A DNA stretch of 64,000 nt from positions 372,001-436,000 of the forward strand of contig JAIXMP010000012.1 in assembly GCA_025677815.1 (NCBI GenBank), in the 5' to 3' direction. The notes under the pieces are model-generated. The model made no database searches. It was given only the letters and a program-made list of their open reading frames with translations, and was not told the origin of the DNA. This document shows, in pieces, positions 32,784 through 44,145 of this stretch; positions within the stretch are counted from its first letter, which is position 1, and each line of letters begins with the position of its first letter. The position numbers and the translations under genes are program-made. The stretch comes from Phascolomyces articulosus (taxonomy: Eukaryota > Mucoromycota > Mucoromycetes > Mucorales > Lichtheimiaceae).

Positions 32784-33092
32784 TTATGGTGGGCACTTTG
32801 AAATACTTTTGAGACCATCAGGCGAACAACATTCCATATGTTTTTGATGTTCAAGTCGAGCAAGCGTACCACATGAACGTGATGGGTTACATGGATCCTT
32901 TTTATACGAATTACAACATTGATTGAAAGGATTTAACACCAGAGCAAGACATTCGGATTTGATACTGATGATATCTCTTTTGGAAACACCGCCAGACATA
33001 GTAGCAGCATACGTTGTTGAGCCTTCTTGATTGGCTGTTAAGAGGAACATCATGATAATCACCATGAGGAAAGAGTAGATGCTTTTCATCAT
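32784..33092 (-). CDS. Secreted 8-cysteine protein, hydrophobin-like Cys order
   Basis: A 102-residue intact frame starting at ATG 33,092. Residues 1-29 form a signal peptide (hydrophobic core FLMVIIMMFLL, small residues TTYAA at the end). A Kex2-type site KR-D follows at 38-40, so a propeptide is likely. The mature part has eight cysteines, C48, C59-C60, C68, C74, C88-C89 and C100, in the order C-CC-C-C-CC-C. That order is the hallmark of hydrophobins, and the X10 gaps between C1-C2 and C7-C8 fit class II. The inner gaps (7, 5, 13) do not fit either class, and the mature part is polar and lysine-rich. It may instead be another disulfide-knotted effector or wall protein. Exact family unknown. 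Confidence 0.6.
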   Translation of the reverse strand: MMKSIYSFLMVIIMMFLLTANQEGSTTYAATMSGGVSKRDIISIKSECLALVLNPFNQCCNSYKKDPCNPSRSCGTLARLEHQKHMECCSPDGLKSISKCPP

Positions 33093-33658
33093 TTTTAAGA
33101 AAAAAAAATGATAGGTAAAATAATGAATATTGTCAGGAAATTTTTGTATTTATATGGATTATGAAAAATACGGACAAGGAATGACTCCCTAAATGTTGAG
33201 TCTTTTCCTTTTCAGCCCCCAAGGGGAGGAAGTTTTCTATTTTATCTTTGTATACGTATATGACAGTTGTCTAAAAATTCCGCCACCCCTTCTAATCTCT
33301 AAAGTGTTCCTGAGCTATTATACAGTACATCGATCGCTGAGCACCATATTACCCCATTGGACCTTTTCTTGTTGATGATAAACTTTTCTCTCCATTCCTT
33401 CTCACATTACATCACATCATTTTACATCTATTATTTCATACGAATTCACCCTCTATACTAAATGAATTGTTGTATATATTATCTAAAGACATTCATATAA
33501 TATATTAAAAAAATTATAAATGGTCGTCATTTGAAATAATTCACTGATAAAAGAGAAAGAAGGGGTATTTCTTTTACTTGAATTTCTTCAGTTAGAAAAA
33601 AAACTTTTAGGGGCATTTATGATAGTTAAGAGGATGGGGAACCTGATCCCTTTTGCTT
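33093..33658. other. Promoter side of the secreted gene
   Basis: Noncoding interval between the secreted 8-Cys gene and the next broken gene. It should hold the promoter of the former. No specific site was recognised. Confidence 0.35.
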
Positions 33659-34146
33659 TTAATGAAAGAATTTTTCGGTCTCTTCCTCAGTGTCACTCAC
33701 AGTTGATTTTTGACGAGCATAAAAAAGATATCTGGGCCTGGTAATCATTTATTATGGCTGATTGATGATGTTGCATTTTTGTCCACATGCCATAGTTAAA
33801 TGGAGATTCAATAATCTGGCGATTGGTATTCTTTTTATCCTGTGTTGTCTAAGATTATGTACTGGATATGAATTGTCAACAACAATAAAATAATAGCGTT
33901 CACCTTGATTATTTTGATGCTCTTCATTCTCTTGTTCTACATCTTGCCAATCCTACCATTCATAAGAACAATGATTAAAATAAATCACCAACTATATATA
34001 CTTATTTATGAAACTAACTTACGCTTATTTTAGTAGTATGGATCATTATCTCGTTGGCAAGTTTCTTTGACACTTTTTCTCGAAAGAATAGTAGTAGTCA
34101 TTTGTTGTTCAGATTTACTATGCTTCTTATTATGAATTGGACTCAT
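33659..34146 (-). pseudogene. Frame-broken gene of unknown family
   Basis: Protein-like text continues across frame changes on the minus strand: an ATG-led segment (34,146; SPIHNKKHSKSEQQMTTTIL), then FREKVSKKLANEIMIHTTKI, a canonical 70-nt intron (33,953-34,022, GTAAGT...AG), then DWQDVEQENEEHQNNQGERY and YYFIVVDNSYPVHNL, a shift to TNRQIIESPFNYGMWTKMQH, another to RPRYLFYARQKSTVSDTEEE, and a TAA at 33,659. The preserved intron and sensible text suggest a gene that decayed recently, extra small introns, or sequencing indels. The acidic C-terminus and lack of membrane segments suggest a soluble protein. I do not recognise the family. Confidence 0.4.
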
Positions 34147-35618
34147 ACATAAATACTTGAAATATCAAAGAAAAGGAAAAGCGGTCGAGGACCAGGTGAG
34201 ATAAGTTTTGAATTTATGTACAATTATTACTCAAGGACCAAGACTAGGAAGGACGAGATTCAAGGTCCAGAGACAAGAAATTACACGTTTTGTAGCAATA
34301 AACACCACGTCTAATTGGTAGTCATTTCTTTCATATACATTCCTTCATAATAATCTTCATAATAATAAAAAAAAAGGATCTAGGCCCATTTGACTCTTTT
34401 CTCTTCCAAGACATATGTAACAATGGTTCATTATGAAAAGGCAAAAATATATTTATTTTACTAAAGTCAAAGATCTGGCTATGTATTAGAGAAATAAGAT
34501 GAAGGGGTAATGAGGTAAAATACCCATGGTAGTTGCATCAACATTATAGTATTGTGCCATAGAGTATATTGATGGGGACCCATGAGTACTGTAATAATAA
34601 ATTAGAATAGCAGGCGCGTGATTAATAAAAGAAAATCGTCCGACTTGGTCATAATATAATACAAGGTGTCAAAGTACCACAATCAGGAGTTTCATCCTAA
34701 TGATTTGGGCAATGCAGCAAGAACAGTCATACAAAAATATTAATTATGTTATGGTGGTATATTGTCAAGCCATGTCAGTATTGGTGTTGAAAATGATGAT
34801 GGTTTTTAAGTAATCCTCACCATAAAGCATGCGCAAAAAACATCAGAATTGATGATATGAAATCAAAGACATGACATGTGCAACACATCATCGAGCAAGA
34901 TAATGGGAGGAGACAGAGTCGGTTTTGGTATCTCTATGTAAAAGTTGCAGGAAAGTCGATAAAATGGTTGTTCATTCATTGTTTTTTTTTAAAAAAAAAT
35001 TAGGTAATGAAAAAAGAAAAGTGCTTTAGTGAAAAGAAAAAGAGAAACGATTCTTACAATTTATATTAATCTGCTCCTAGATGCATAGAGTTGTTTCCTT
35101 GTGGGACTTTTGAAAAAGATACTATAAAACATAAAGAAATCGCATAATTCTCGCAATTGACTGAAAAAACAACCTCGCCCTTTTTCATTGGATAAGCATA
35201 GCGTGCATGTGTATATCCTCTTTATGGACGAGTAACGAGGTTGAACAATGAAATATAAAAAAAACAGTTTCTCCTTATCCCCTCGATCGCTATTTATACC
35301 CAACCATTATACCTTCAAAAAAAAAAGAGGTGATGCATATAAATGATGATGAATCAAAATTCTGCAATAACTCTTCCTAAATTTTCCTTACAGATATCAC
35401 CTGTCGCATCATGCATAACAATGAATGAAAATAGTAACTCATTGAATAACGCACAGAAAATATGCAGTGTGTGCATCATCGTTTTTTTTTCTGATCAGCC
35501 GAAGCAACTAACTTGAATCTTCCCTTCATCTTTATTAATTTTCTATTGAAATTTCCTGCTGATATTTACGTCCCCCTCCAAAAAAAACATTTCATTGTTA
35601 TTTTAAACCTCTACTACG
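34147..35618. other. Intergenic, no gene seen
   Basis: About 1.5 kb of AT-rich DNA without a supportable gene. Short frames have no recognisable domain and mostly no ATG. Confidence 0.4.
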
Positions 35619-36086
35619 TACAGTCAACCCCTACTTTTTGCACTTTGACAATTCCACGATATTTATTGCATTAGGCAAGGTTTTGCAACATTCGAGAGTA
35701 TGACTAATATATAGTAATGATCATCGATATCTTAACTGAAATTACACAATACATACCCATATTAAATTACTACATTAAGGCAAAAGACTAAAAAATAATT
35801 GTAAATAATAATGTTGATCTAGAAATACTAAAAATTATATAAAAAACCATGTGCTTTTTTTATATAATAGTTAGAGCTTCATATATCGAAAATTTAGCGC
35901 GAATATATACCTTAATAAATGGGATAAGGATCTAATTTTTGTTGAACATTACGAGACTATTTTATTGCGATAAACGGGAATTTGATCAAAACAGTGTTGC
36001 AGTTACAAGGTACCAATCCTAATAAAATACTTTATTAACGTAGAACCTCTTCGCAATAGGAGTGGAACAGGCTAGGGTTTGCTGTA
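35619..36086. mobile_element. pogo-like MITE (non-autonomous)
   Basis: The 464-bp element (35,621-36,084) begins CAGTCAACCCC and ends in the inverse of CAGCAAACCC, flanked on both sides by TA (35,619-35,620; 36,085-36,086). Short imperfect terminal repeats, a TA target and an internal TTTTATTGCGATAAACGGG motif resemble Tigger/pogo-type elements. No transposase is encoded. Related pieces lie at 8545 and 24,190-24,424. Confidence 0.6.
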
Positions 36087-36149
36087 GTGATATAATGGCT
36101 ATGGTCCACTTTTTAGTTACAGTGACAATATCATTACTAGAGATGTTAT

Positions 36150-37212
36150 GAAAGAAAAAAAAATAACAACGACTTGTCAACACGCAATAGTGGCCCAAAA
36201 CCATCAAATAACAAACACTGTCAGAAATATTCGTTCTGTACTGAAATTCAATTTGGAATTCTACAGCAACAATAATTACTTTCCCACATTTCAGTAATAC
36301 GTACGTAGGTTCCTTTATCAGCTTGTTATCTGGGTACGTAGCAAGCATGGAAGATTACTATTCTTTGTTGCTACTATGTATATTTGATTTTTTTATTTGA
36401 TCCATTTCCAACGGCACACCTTAAGTAATTTTTTTATTGTTCAAAGCTTGGTTTCTTACTTCACGCCTGCTTACAAATTAGTATCATCGTCATAGTGGTA
36501 GTATCATGTTGCTTGGATACTAGTGGTTATATTATTTTTATTGGTGAGTTATTATTGGAAGGTTCAGAGTTGAAATATGTGAGAAAAAAAGGAGGAAATG
36601 TCTTTATCGTTCTAATAATAATTCCTTTTTGAAAACTGTTCGCAGTAGTACGTAGTAGCACTTTTAAAAGCTTAAGACTTAAGCATACTACTGCTGAGAT
36701 AGTTTAGGCTACATGATTGAGAAACATCGCTATGTTATTTGTAACCATTAGATTTTTATTTATCTTCCTTGTTTAATTATAATACGTCTAAAATGATGAC
36801 AATGATGAACGAACCTTAGGCAATTCTTGATATTGGCTGCGGCATTGTGTTAACTAGATGTGTTGCAAAGTTGGCTCTTTGATGTTGCTTGAATCAGTCC
36901 ATCCATGATTCAAAGAAAAAAAATCAATACCAGACATTTGCATGCTAGCTCAAAACTCGACTATTTCTAACGTGTCGTTGTTGAATTCATCAAAATTTTT
37001 ATCAAGAGCTCCTGCCAGTCATTGGCGAACAACATTATTTACTAATCATATCACACTCATTATCAATTTATTGAATAATCAAAGTATATTTTTTGCTGTA
37101 TTTTGAGTTGTGACATGTTAAAATTGAGCACAAAATTGGTAATTATATATATAAACTATTTATATAGATCATCGTTTATTACTGAATCAAAAATGTTTGT
37201 TTGGGTAAATTA
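36150..37212. repeat. Duplicated 3' flank of HET gene, copy B
   Basis: Homologous to about 9250-10,260 in the same orientation. It has more small indels than substitutions in places and continues into the truncated HET copy. Confidence 0.7.
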
Positions 37213-37897
37213 CAATTAGAGAAAATATATTCATTATTTTCTATGAAACAACATCCAATAGCTTTATAGCATTCTTCACCTTGCTTTTTTTTATGACTGG
37301 GTAGAACGGATCGTTAAATTTATTCGCTTTAAACAAAATTTCAGAAAGGATGACATATTGCGCAGAAGTATCACTCAAACTGTCTGTTAATGGGTCGCCA
37401 AAATTAACTCTTGCAGCCATTCGATAATCATCGCTTTCTATGTTACACCAGTACAAGTTTTTCTTTTTTATCTCCATAAACCTTGATAATTGTTGAAGCT
37501 TTTCAGAGATTTGATCCAAAAATGATTTATCAGCAAAACAACCATCGGAAAATTCATTATCCAATAAAATTCTTATCATTTCATTTGTTTTAGATAGCTG
37601 AACAAGTATGCACAAATGATAATCGTCTTCATTATCACCATCATTGATATCGTCAGGAATTGGTGGTATATCTTCTTCTCGTATAGTTAAATTGTCATCA
37701 TTGGATTGGTTGTTTGTAACGTAAGTAGCTGTAATATACATAAATTTTCCAATTATATCGTAATTTTGAATTGAGGTCGTCATATCATCCGTAAAGTGTA
37801 CACCATAGACACCGGTCCATGATGGCAAAAAATTGTATTTTTCGATTGTTGATTCATAAAAACGAAAGTCGTTGTTCTCTTTGTATTTTTTTCCTTT
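37213..37897 (-). pseudogene. Truncated HET-gene paralogue (C-terminal third)
   Basis: Clear homology to residues ~375-603 of the HET protein at 10.26 kb: KYNFLPSWTG, NYDIIGKFMYITATYVTNNQ, LSKTNEMIRILLDNE, WCNIESDDYRMAAR. The open part runs 37,241-37,828 and extends upstream in frame to about 37,897, where similarity ends. The whole HET domain (residues ~77-250) is missing, there is no start ATG at the break, and a frameshift near the end replaces the tail with AIKLLDVVS. It cannot act as a HET protein. It is evidence for a 1.7-kb duplication followed by loss. Confidence 0.8.
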
Positions 37898-38008
37898 TCA
37901 GCATTCGAGGAAATAATCAGTTAAAGTATTTGCTTGTCGGTTATTGAAGTACTAAAGAAGTATATTATTAGAATCATGCGCTCAAAAACTCTCGGATTTT
38001 GACTTATG

Positions 38009-38161
38009 CTATAAAAGAGAACGAGCGTTCGAAGAAACGGAAAAGCAAAGCATTCAAACGATCACCAACTTATGACGAGGATGAAGAAGTTAGCACTCGC
38101 TGGACTCGTGGCACTTAGTTTCCTAGTCCAAAACCAAACAGTTCAATTGTTGTGCCTCTAG
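38009..38161 (+). other. Promoter and signal-peptide start of a small or decayed secreted gene
   Basis: A TATAAAAG box at about 38,011-38,018 precedes an ATG at 38,072. The frame encodes 29 residues (MTRMKKLALAGLVALSFLVQ then NQTVQLLCL) and stops at 38,159-38,161. Charged start, hydrophobic core and polar end are typical of a signal peptide. A possible further exon begins after AG at 38,405 (VQAGLTKIMNHISGTDDDIE, stop at 38,471), but I cannot find a good donor for it. Either a tiny secreted peptide or a gene whose body has been lost. Confidence 0.35.
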
Positions 38162-38471
38162 ATTTGATATAACTAAGCTCATGTTATCTCTCTATTTTCC
38201 CTTTATAAAAGCATAACCATGTATGAATATAAATATGCTTTTTCTATAGTTGTATATATATACACACACACACAACAAATGAGAATGTCATCAAATAAAA
38301 ATGTCCTTATTTTTCCATACCATTATAATTTTTGCTTTCGGTTGCTGCCTATGCATGTATATTATATGTATATTATATTAAAGATTTTCTTGAAAACATT
38401 TGTAGGTACAAGCAGGGCTTACAAAAATCATGAATCATATTTCAGGTACTGATGATGATATTGAGAGTTAG

Positions 38472-39407
38472 ATTTATTATTACCAAAGAGAATAAAAACT
38501 GCTGTGTCAAGTAATGCTATTTCACCTTGCTCTTAAACCTTGCAAAGTCTTGCGATTTTTGGAGGTAGTTGTTTATATATTGTATCAAAAACTTTAGCTG
38601 GTCGATAAAACGGTAAATAGTAATTTGACTGCATGAGCAACTCAGTAAAACAGTAAAATATCGATTATTGTTAAGTCAATCATCTTACCTATGATTAATC
38701 GATTAGTGTGATTAAAAATAAGAAACAGTTCTACTTCATTTTACGTAATTCATAACACCAGAATTGTTCTTTTTTTATTATAAAAATATGACATATGTTA
38801 AATGAAAAATGTCTATTCGCAACATTGCGTTCTATATATTATTCTTGCCTGTCTTTTATGTTTTTATTCTTTGTAATATATGTATATATAAAGAAAAGGA
38901 TGTGTTGTAATGAACACTAAGAGATCATGATATATTAAAGAGGACATGGCGGTTCGTGCTCGGTCGTGTTTTCGATAGAGTGTAACATAAGTAAAATGAA
39001 GCACAATACTAAAATAATAAGACCTTTAGATGTGCGTAAGTGTTGGGACATAGTATATAATTTTGTGTTAGGTGAAAAATAATACAATTAAGATTGGGAC
39101 CTCTGTTTATTATCAAACTGAGCCAAAATTCTATTGAAATAATACTGCGTAGATTGTATCACGTACAGCAGTATCACAAGTACGTATTCGGATAATTTAA
39201 TTAGTTCGGTATTGTATGTTGGTTGATAAGTGAATGCAGTCCTTCCTAGAAAACTACGGTTAGGTGTAATCGCAATGTCGTAATAATAATGTTTATCACA
39301 AAATAAAATAAAATGAATTGTCTCTTTGAAATAACGAGGAAGAGTGGATAAAATGAATACGTAATGAATTTAAATTTCTTATTATCATCAATACAAAATA
39401 AGGTCAT
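38472..39407. other. Intergenic, no gene seen
   Basis: AT-rich DNA between the signal-peptide remnant and the Mutator-like element. No supportable ORF. Confidence 0.4.
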
Positions 39408-39990
39408 AACTATAATTAGGGGTACTACTACAGGCACTTCAAAAAGGTGACTGTACACTCCATTTTTCTTAAAATACATTTGTAAGTTTATCAAAGCGAA
39501 TGATATGAACTAATTAACGTATCTTAAAACTGGAGTGCCTACACTTACACTTACAGATATACAATCCCTAATAAAAATACTGCTAAGATATACTGATAAT
39601 GCAATTGATGATAAAATCATCGTAACAGTAAAAAACACTATAGCAACATAAAAAAGGCGGGAGAGTGAGAGGTAGAAAATGATGCAGCAATAAAATGAAG
39701 ACGAAATAAATAGTAAATGTAGAAAGAATAAAAAATGGCAGGATAACTCTTCTACGTACCTGGCCTTTTTTAATAAACATACTTCATTGTTTATCGTCGT
39801 TATATCTCATGTTTTTATAACTAATTTCAACTTTAACCCTCCATTTTTTTAAAATAGCACACTCCAGTTATGATATATGCTAATGTCGTGCATATCATTC
39901 GCTTTGATGAACTTACAAATATATTTTAAGAAAAATGGAGTGTACAGTCACCTTTTTGGAGTGCCCGTAGTAGTAGTACCCAACTATAAT
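39408..39990. mobile_element. Mutator-like MITE with 9-bp target duplication
   Basis: The direct repeat AACTATAAT at 39,408-39,416 and 39,982-39,990 flanks a 565-bp element (39,417-39,981). Its two ends are long imperfect inverted repeats of about 120-130 bp: GGGTACTACTAC, then AAAAAGGTGACTGTACACTCC, then a segment ending in CTGGAGTG. Long terminal repeats and a 9-bp duplication are characteristic of the Mutator superfamily. There is no transposase gene, so the element is non-autonomous. Confidence 0.8.
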
Positions 39991-40523
39991 AATTTATTTC
40001 CTGAGTAATAAAACTAATAGTATTTATATGTTTTGAGAACTACTTCAATGATTGATAATTGGTATGTAAACTTGGAACTCGATAACTTGATAATGTTTGA
40101 TAAAAGGTCTTGAGTAACTTGGCAATATGGTGATGGTGATGATTATGAAGGAATAGCATCGATAATTAAGCTATATTAGCTGACGTGTTTCACTTTTGGG
40201 GAGCGGGTTTTAAAAAATGGTGCATTTCTTTAGATTTTCCCATATACAAGTTGCTCGGCTTTAAGTCTTTTTATGAAAGCATACCAAGCTGCAACGATGT
40301 ATGCATGCTCGTTCGGATAATAATCTCTTCAATCACTTCTCGTTTTTTAATTGCTAATTCTTGATAATCCATTCTATTTTTGAATACATTATTACCACAA
40401 CAGTAATATATTCTGTAACTAGATTAACTGCACAACTGGTACAGATTCAGTACACCGATAATTATACCGTGACATCAGCGTATTTTTAACTTTACAATTT
40501 TTTTATTATAATTTTGCGCTGAC
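39991..40523. other. Intergenic, no gene seen
   Basis: AT-rich spacer between the Mutator-like element and the tandem array; nothing recognised. Confidence 0.4.
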
Positions 40524-41850
40524 GATGAATAGGACAAGACTACCAGCAGGTTCTTCTGTGTATAAGCATCGCTTCTTTTCAATCAGCCTTCTTTTCTTCC
40601 ATCAATGCACATGTTAGGATATCACCAAACATCTGCCGGGCAGATGTCTTCAGAGAGATTGAGCCGGGCTTGTCTTTCATGAAGGGTGTATCCTAAAAGC
40701 TGGAGATGGTTACAATATACAGGTAATTGTTTTCCTTTTCGTTTTTCTTTCTACCACTATCTAAATCAAATACTAATCACTTTTCTTATTACTATACACG
40801 AGATGGATACGCAGCAAGACTACTAATAGTTCTTTTGTGCATGTGTATTGATGGTGGAGCATTCAAGCCTTTTTTCTTCCATCAATGCACATGTTAGGAT
40901 AATCACCAAACATCTGTCGGGCAGATGTCTTCAGAGAGATTGAGCCGGGCTTGTCTTTCATGAAGGGTGTATCCTAAAAGCTGGAGATGGTTACAATATA
41001 CAGGTAATTGTTTTCCTTTTCGTTTTTCTTTTCTACCACTATCTAAATCAAATACTAATCACTTTTCTTATTACTATACACGAGATGGATACGCAGCAAG
41101 ACTACTAATAGTTCTTTTGTGCATGTGTATTGATGGTGGAGCATTCAAGCCTTTTTTCTTCCATCAATGCACATGTTAGGATAATTACCAAACATCTGTT
41201 GGGCAGATGTCTTCAGAGAGATTGAGCCGGGCTTGTCTTTCATGAAGGGTGTATCCTAAAAGCTGGAGATGGTTACAATATACAGGTAATTGTCTTCCTT
41301 TTCGCTTTTCTTTTCTACCACTACCACTATCTAAATCAAATACTAATCACTTTTCTTATTACTATACACGAGATGGATACGCAGCAAGACTACTAATAGT
41401 TCTTTTGTGCATGTGTATTGATGGTGGAGTATTCAAGCCTTTTTTCTTCCATCAATGCACATGTTAGGATATCACCAAACATCTGCCGGGCAGATGTCTT
41501 CAGAGAGATTGAGCCGGGCTTGTCTTTCATGAAGGGTGTATCCTAAAAGCTGGAGATGGTTACAATATACAGGTAATTGTTTTCCTTTTCGTTTTTCTTT
41601 TCTACCGCTATCTAAATCAAATACTAATCACTTTTCTTATTACTATACGCGAGATGGATACGCAGCAAGACTACTAATAGTTCTTTTGTGCATGTGTATT
41701 GATGGTGGAGAAAAGAACAATGTTGATTTGAAAGAAGCGACAAAAACAAATTCATCAACATACATGTTAGATGTATTACCAAGCATCTGTCGAACGAATG
41801 CCTTGACAAAGGTTGGCTCAGGTTTGTCTTTTATGAAGGGAAAGAGAGAG
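40524..41850. repeat. Tandem array, ~282-bp unit, about 4.5 copies
   Basis: Landmark words recur at near-constant spacing: CCATCAATGCACATGTTAGG at 40,599, 40,879, 41,161 and 41,449, and GAAGGGTGTATCC at 40,681, 40,962, 41,244 and 41,531. Unit lengths are 280-288 bp and inner copies are nearly identical. The first half-unit and a last piece (41,755-41,850) are strongly diverged. Each unit has an inverted repeat around ACATCTGCCGGGCAGATGT (perfect in the first and fourth copies). One frame stays open for 70-72 codons per unit, but it begins at GTG and has no known domain, so coding is doubtful. Confidence 0.85.
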
Positions 41851-42601
41851 AAAGGGAAGAAATGGATATGGATTTATAATGGTTTTTTATTTCTTCCATT
41901 TTTATCCTATAAAACCAGTATTGTAACTGGATCCTTGAGCGAAGGTAGAAAAAAATGATCATACACTAACACTGTGCAGACGTCTCACTACTACCTTTCC
42001 ATTGTCAAGATGACAAGACATTGTGTACTACGTTATACTGAAACATTCCATATATCATTTTTTTTATATTTTTCCATCCATTTTCATTTCTTACATTTTC
42101 ATTTTTCTTTGACTTTCTCTTCACATTTTAAATTTATTATATTATTTACTTTAAAGACAACAGCTCACAGTAAATTGTATTAAATATCCCATAATTTTAT
42201 ATTCATCTCTATTTGTGGCAACCATTATAAATTTGGTTGATCTGAACAAATGTTATAATCATACCATATAAACATCAAAATGTTCTTTGCCAGCATGTGT
42301 TTATATCAAATATTTGGGAATCAATAACATCAAAAGTTTGATCAATTATATATATGTGTATAACCAGAAAAAAAAGTTCGGTTAGAGTATATATTTGTGG
42401 AGTGACTATGTTCTTTTTTTTTATAAGCTAGACGCATTTACAATAATAAAACAAAAAAGTGTCTTCATAAAGAAGTAGGGATTGTGTATAAATAAATAAC
42501 GGATGAGTAGTGTCTCATGAATTGAGATGGGAATAATAATAAAAATATAAACATGAATTGATCGTTGCTGATAAAAAAATACAATAGAAGGTTGCGTATT
42601 T
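41851..42601. other. Intergenic, no gene seen
   Basis: AT-rich DNA right of the tandem array. No supportable gene. Confidence 0.4.
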
Positions 42602-42813
42602 TTAGAATTTACGTATAATAAAATCAAAGGGTGTTTCAACAGTAATAGAAGTCTCTAGAAGTGCGAAACGTTGTTGTTGCTGTTGTTGAAAAACTGATGT
42701 AGATGTGTCACAGTAGGCACTAATTGTTTTTCTCTTGGGGTAGACATATGAGAATGCCAGGTTTCGCTAGGTTGATCAGAAAGTGCAGAATCAGAACAAG
42801 ACTGACCTTCCAT
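42602..42813 (-). pseudogene. Possible small gene with a frame change
   Basis: From the ATG at 42,813 the frame reads MEGQSCSDSALSDQPSETWH and on through PREKQLVPTVTHLHQ. At a CAA/CAG run the text makes better sense one frame over: QQQQQQRFALLETSITVETP then FDFIIRKF and a stop at 42,602. A canonical-looking acceptor CCCACAG lies just upstream of the ATG. The halves may be joined by a lost repeat unit or an unseen intron. Family unknown; a Ser/Gln-rich N-terminus suggests a regulatory protein, which is only a guess. Confidence 0.3.
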
Positions 42814-44145
42814 TATGGACGTACTGTGGGAGAAAGGAGTTGATCTACATTCATGCGTACAGTCTGCTTGATTTCATATCTAATAATTATATATATATAA
42901 ATGATGTATATAAAAAAGCATGTAGAACCAAAAGCAAGTTGAATTACATCGAGTAGCTCTTAGCGTTTTTGGGAAGTTGAAATCTAACGGTAATCACCAC
43001 GGCAAAAATTAGCATTAATAATGAATGAATTTCTATGAGTCTACATGATCACTCATAGCATAGATCTATGCAGAATCATAGAAATGCATTTATATTTATT
43101 AACTTATTTTAAAAGTTGTCGTTGGTCTTTTGTCATGGGTATTTTTTCACTAAATTAATAATATAGTTTGTCGGTTCCTGGTGGAAGCCTCAAGCTGTGG
43201 AAGAAAAAAATATTTGTCATATCATATATTTAAATTCGGGCAGGCAGTATCAATTGATATCTATTATTTGTTGATGAATAATAGCATTGAAGTTTGAAGA
43301 TAGAGATTTTCAGAAAGAAAACAAATTAATTTCAATAGGCGTTAATGTAAGGAATTCTGGTGGACCTTTGCCTGGTTCGTTATATGCCTTACTTTTGGAT
43401 GATATTACGAACTTACTTGATAATGACGAGTTACTTGGTCAAAATAATTCTGATATAGACTCTGTGTCTTCTGCAACATTATTCATCTCTTCAGCATCCT
43501 TTACATCATACACATCATTAGAATTGTATGCATAACAGCAGCTTCCTTTAAAGATAATAAAACAGAGAAAATACCTAGCATCATTTATTAAAACTGTCTA
43601 TTTAAGCACAATTGCACCATACTAAGTTCCCAAGAATAATCTCTTATACATAACTCATTTTATGTGACATAGTTATTTGTGTATTTCCATACCATTGACT
43701 AAAAGCATTCGTTCAACTGGTATATTGTGTTATAGCACTTGTACTAAATAAAGTTTTGTTAAATTTGAGTATAATTTATGATAACTATAATGCATTTTTA
43801 TTTGGACACTGCACAATATATATATATATATTATTTAAATGTAAAGATACAGTAGAATTAGGAATAAATACTCCCCAGAACATATTCATGTATCAATACA
43901 CTTGCTGGTCAGTATAATGGTTTTTTTTATCTCCTTCAATTATAGCTATAATTATAATAATAAATTTGACCTTTTTTTAATACATTGATAAATATAAAAT
44001 ATAATCCATGGATCGTTGTGTAAATAATATATATATATATTGCTTTGTAAGTTGGGGATTCGTCATCACCAAGTGTATGAGTTGCGGAAAAAAAAGTGGG
44101 TAGGTTATAGGGTATATATAGAGATGTTTGATTTTTCATGATGCG
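42814..44145. other. Intergenic with one weak ORF
   Basis: Mostly AT-rich noncoding DNA. The plus-strand frame 43,287-43,535 has a protein-like end (NNSDIDSVSSATLFISSASF) but begins at TTG and has no domain; I do not call it a gene. Confidence 0.35.

Noticed and set aside
40967..41467. Repeated 70-72-codon frames in the tandem array as a gene family
   Set aside because: They start at GTG and have no ATG, domain or signal peptide; openness follows from near-identity of the units.
43287..43535. 82-codon ORF on the plus strand
   Set aside because: Begins at TTG, not ATG, with no domain or splice context.
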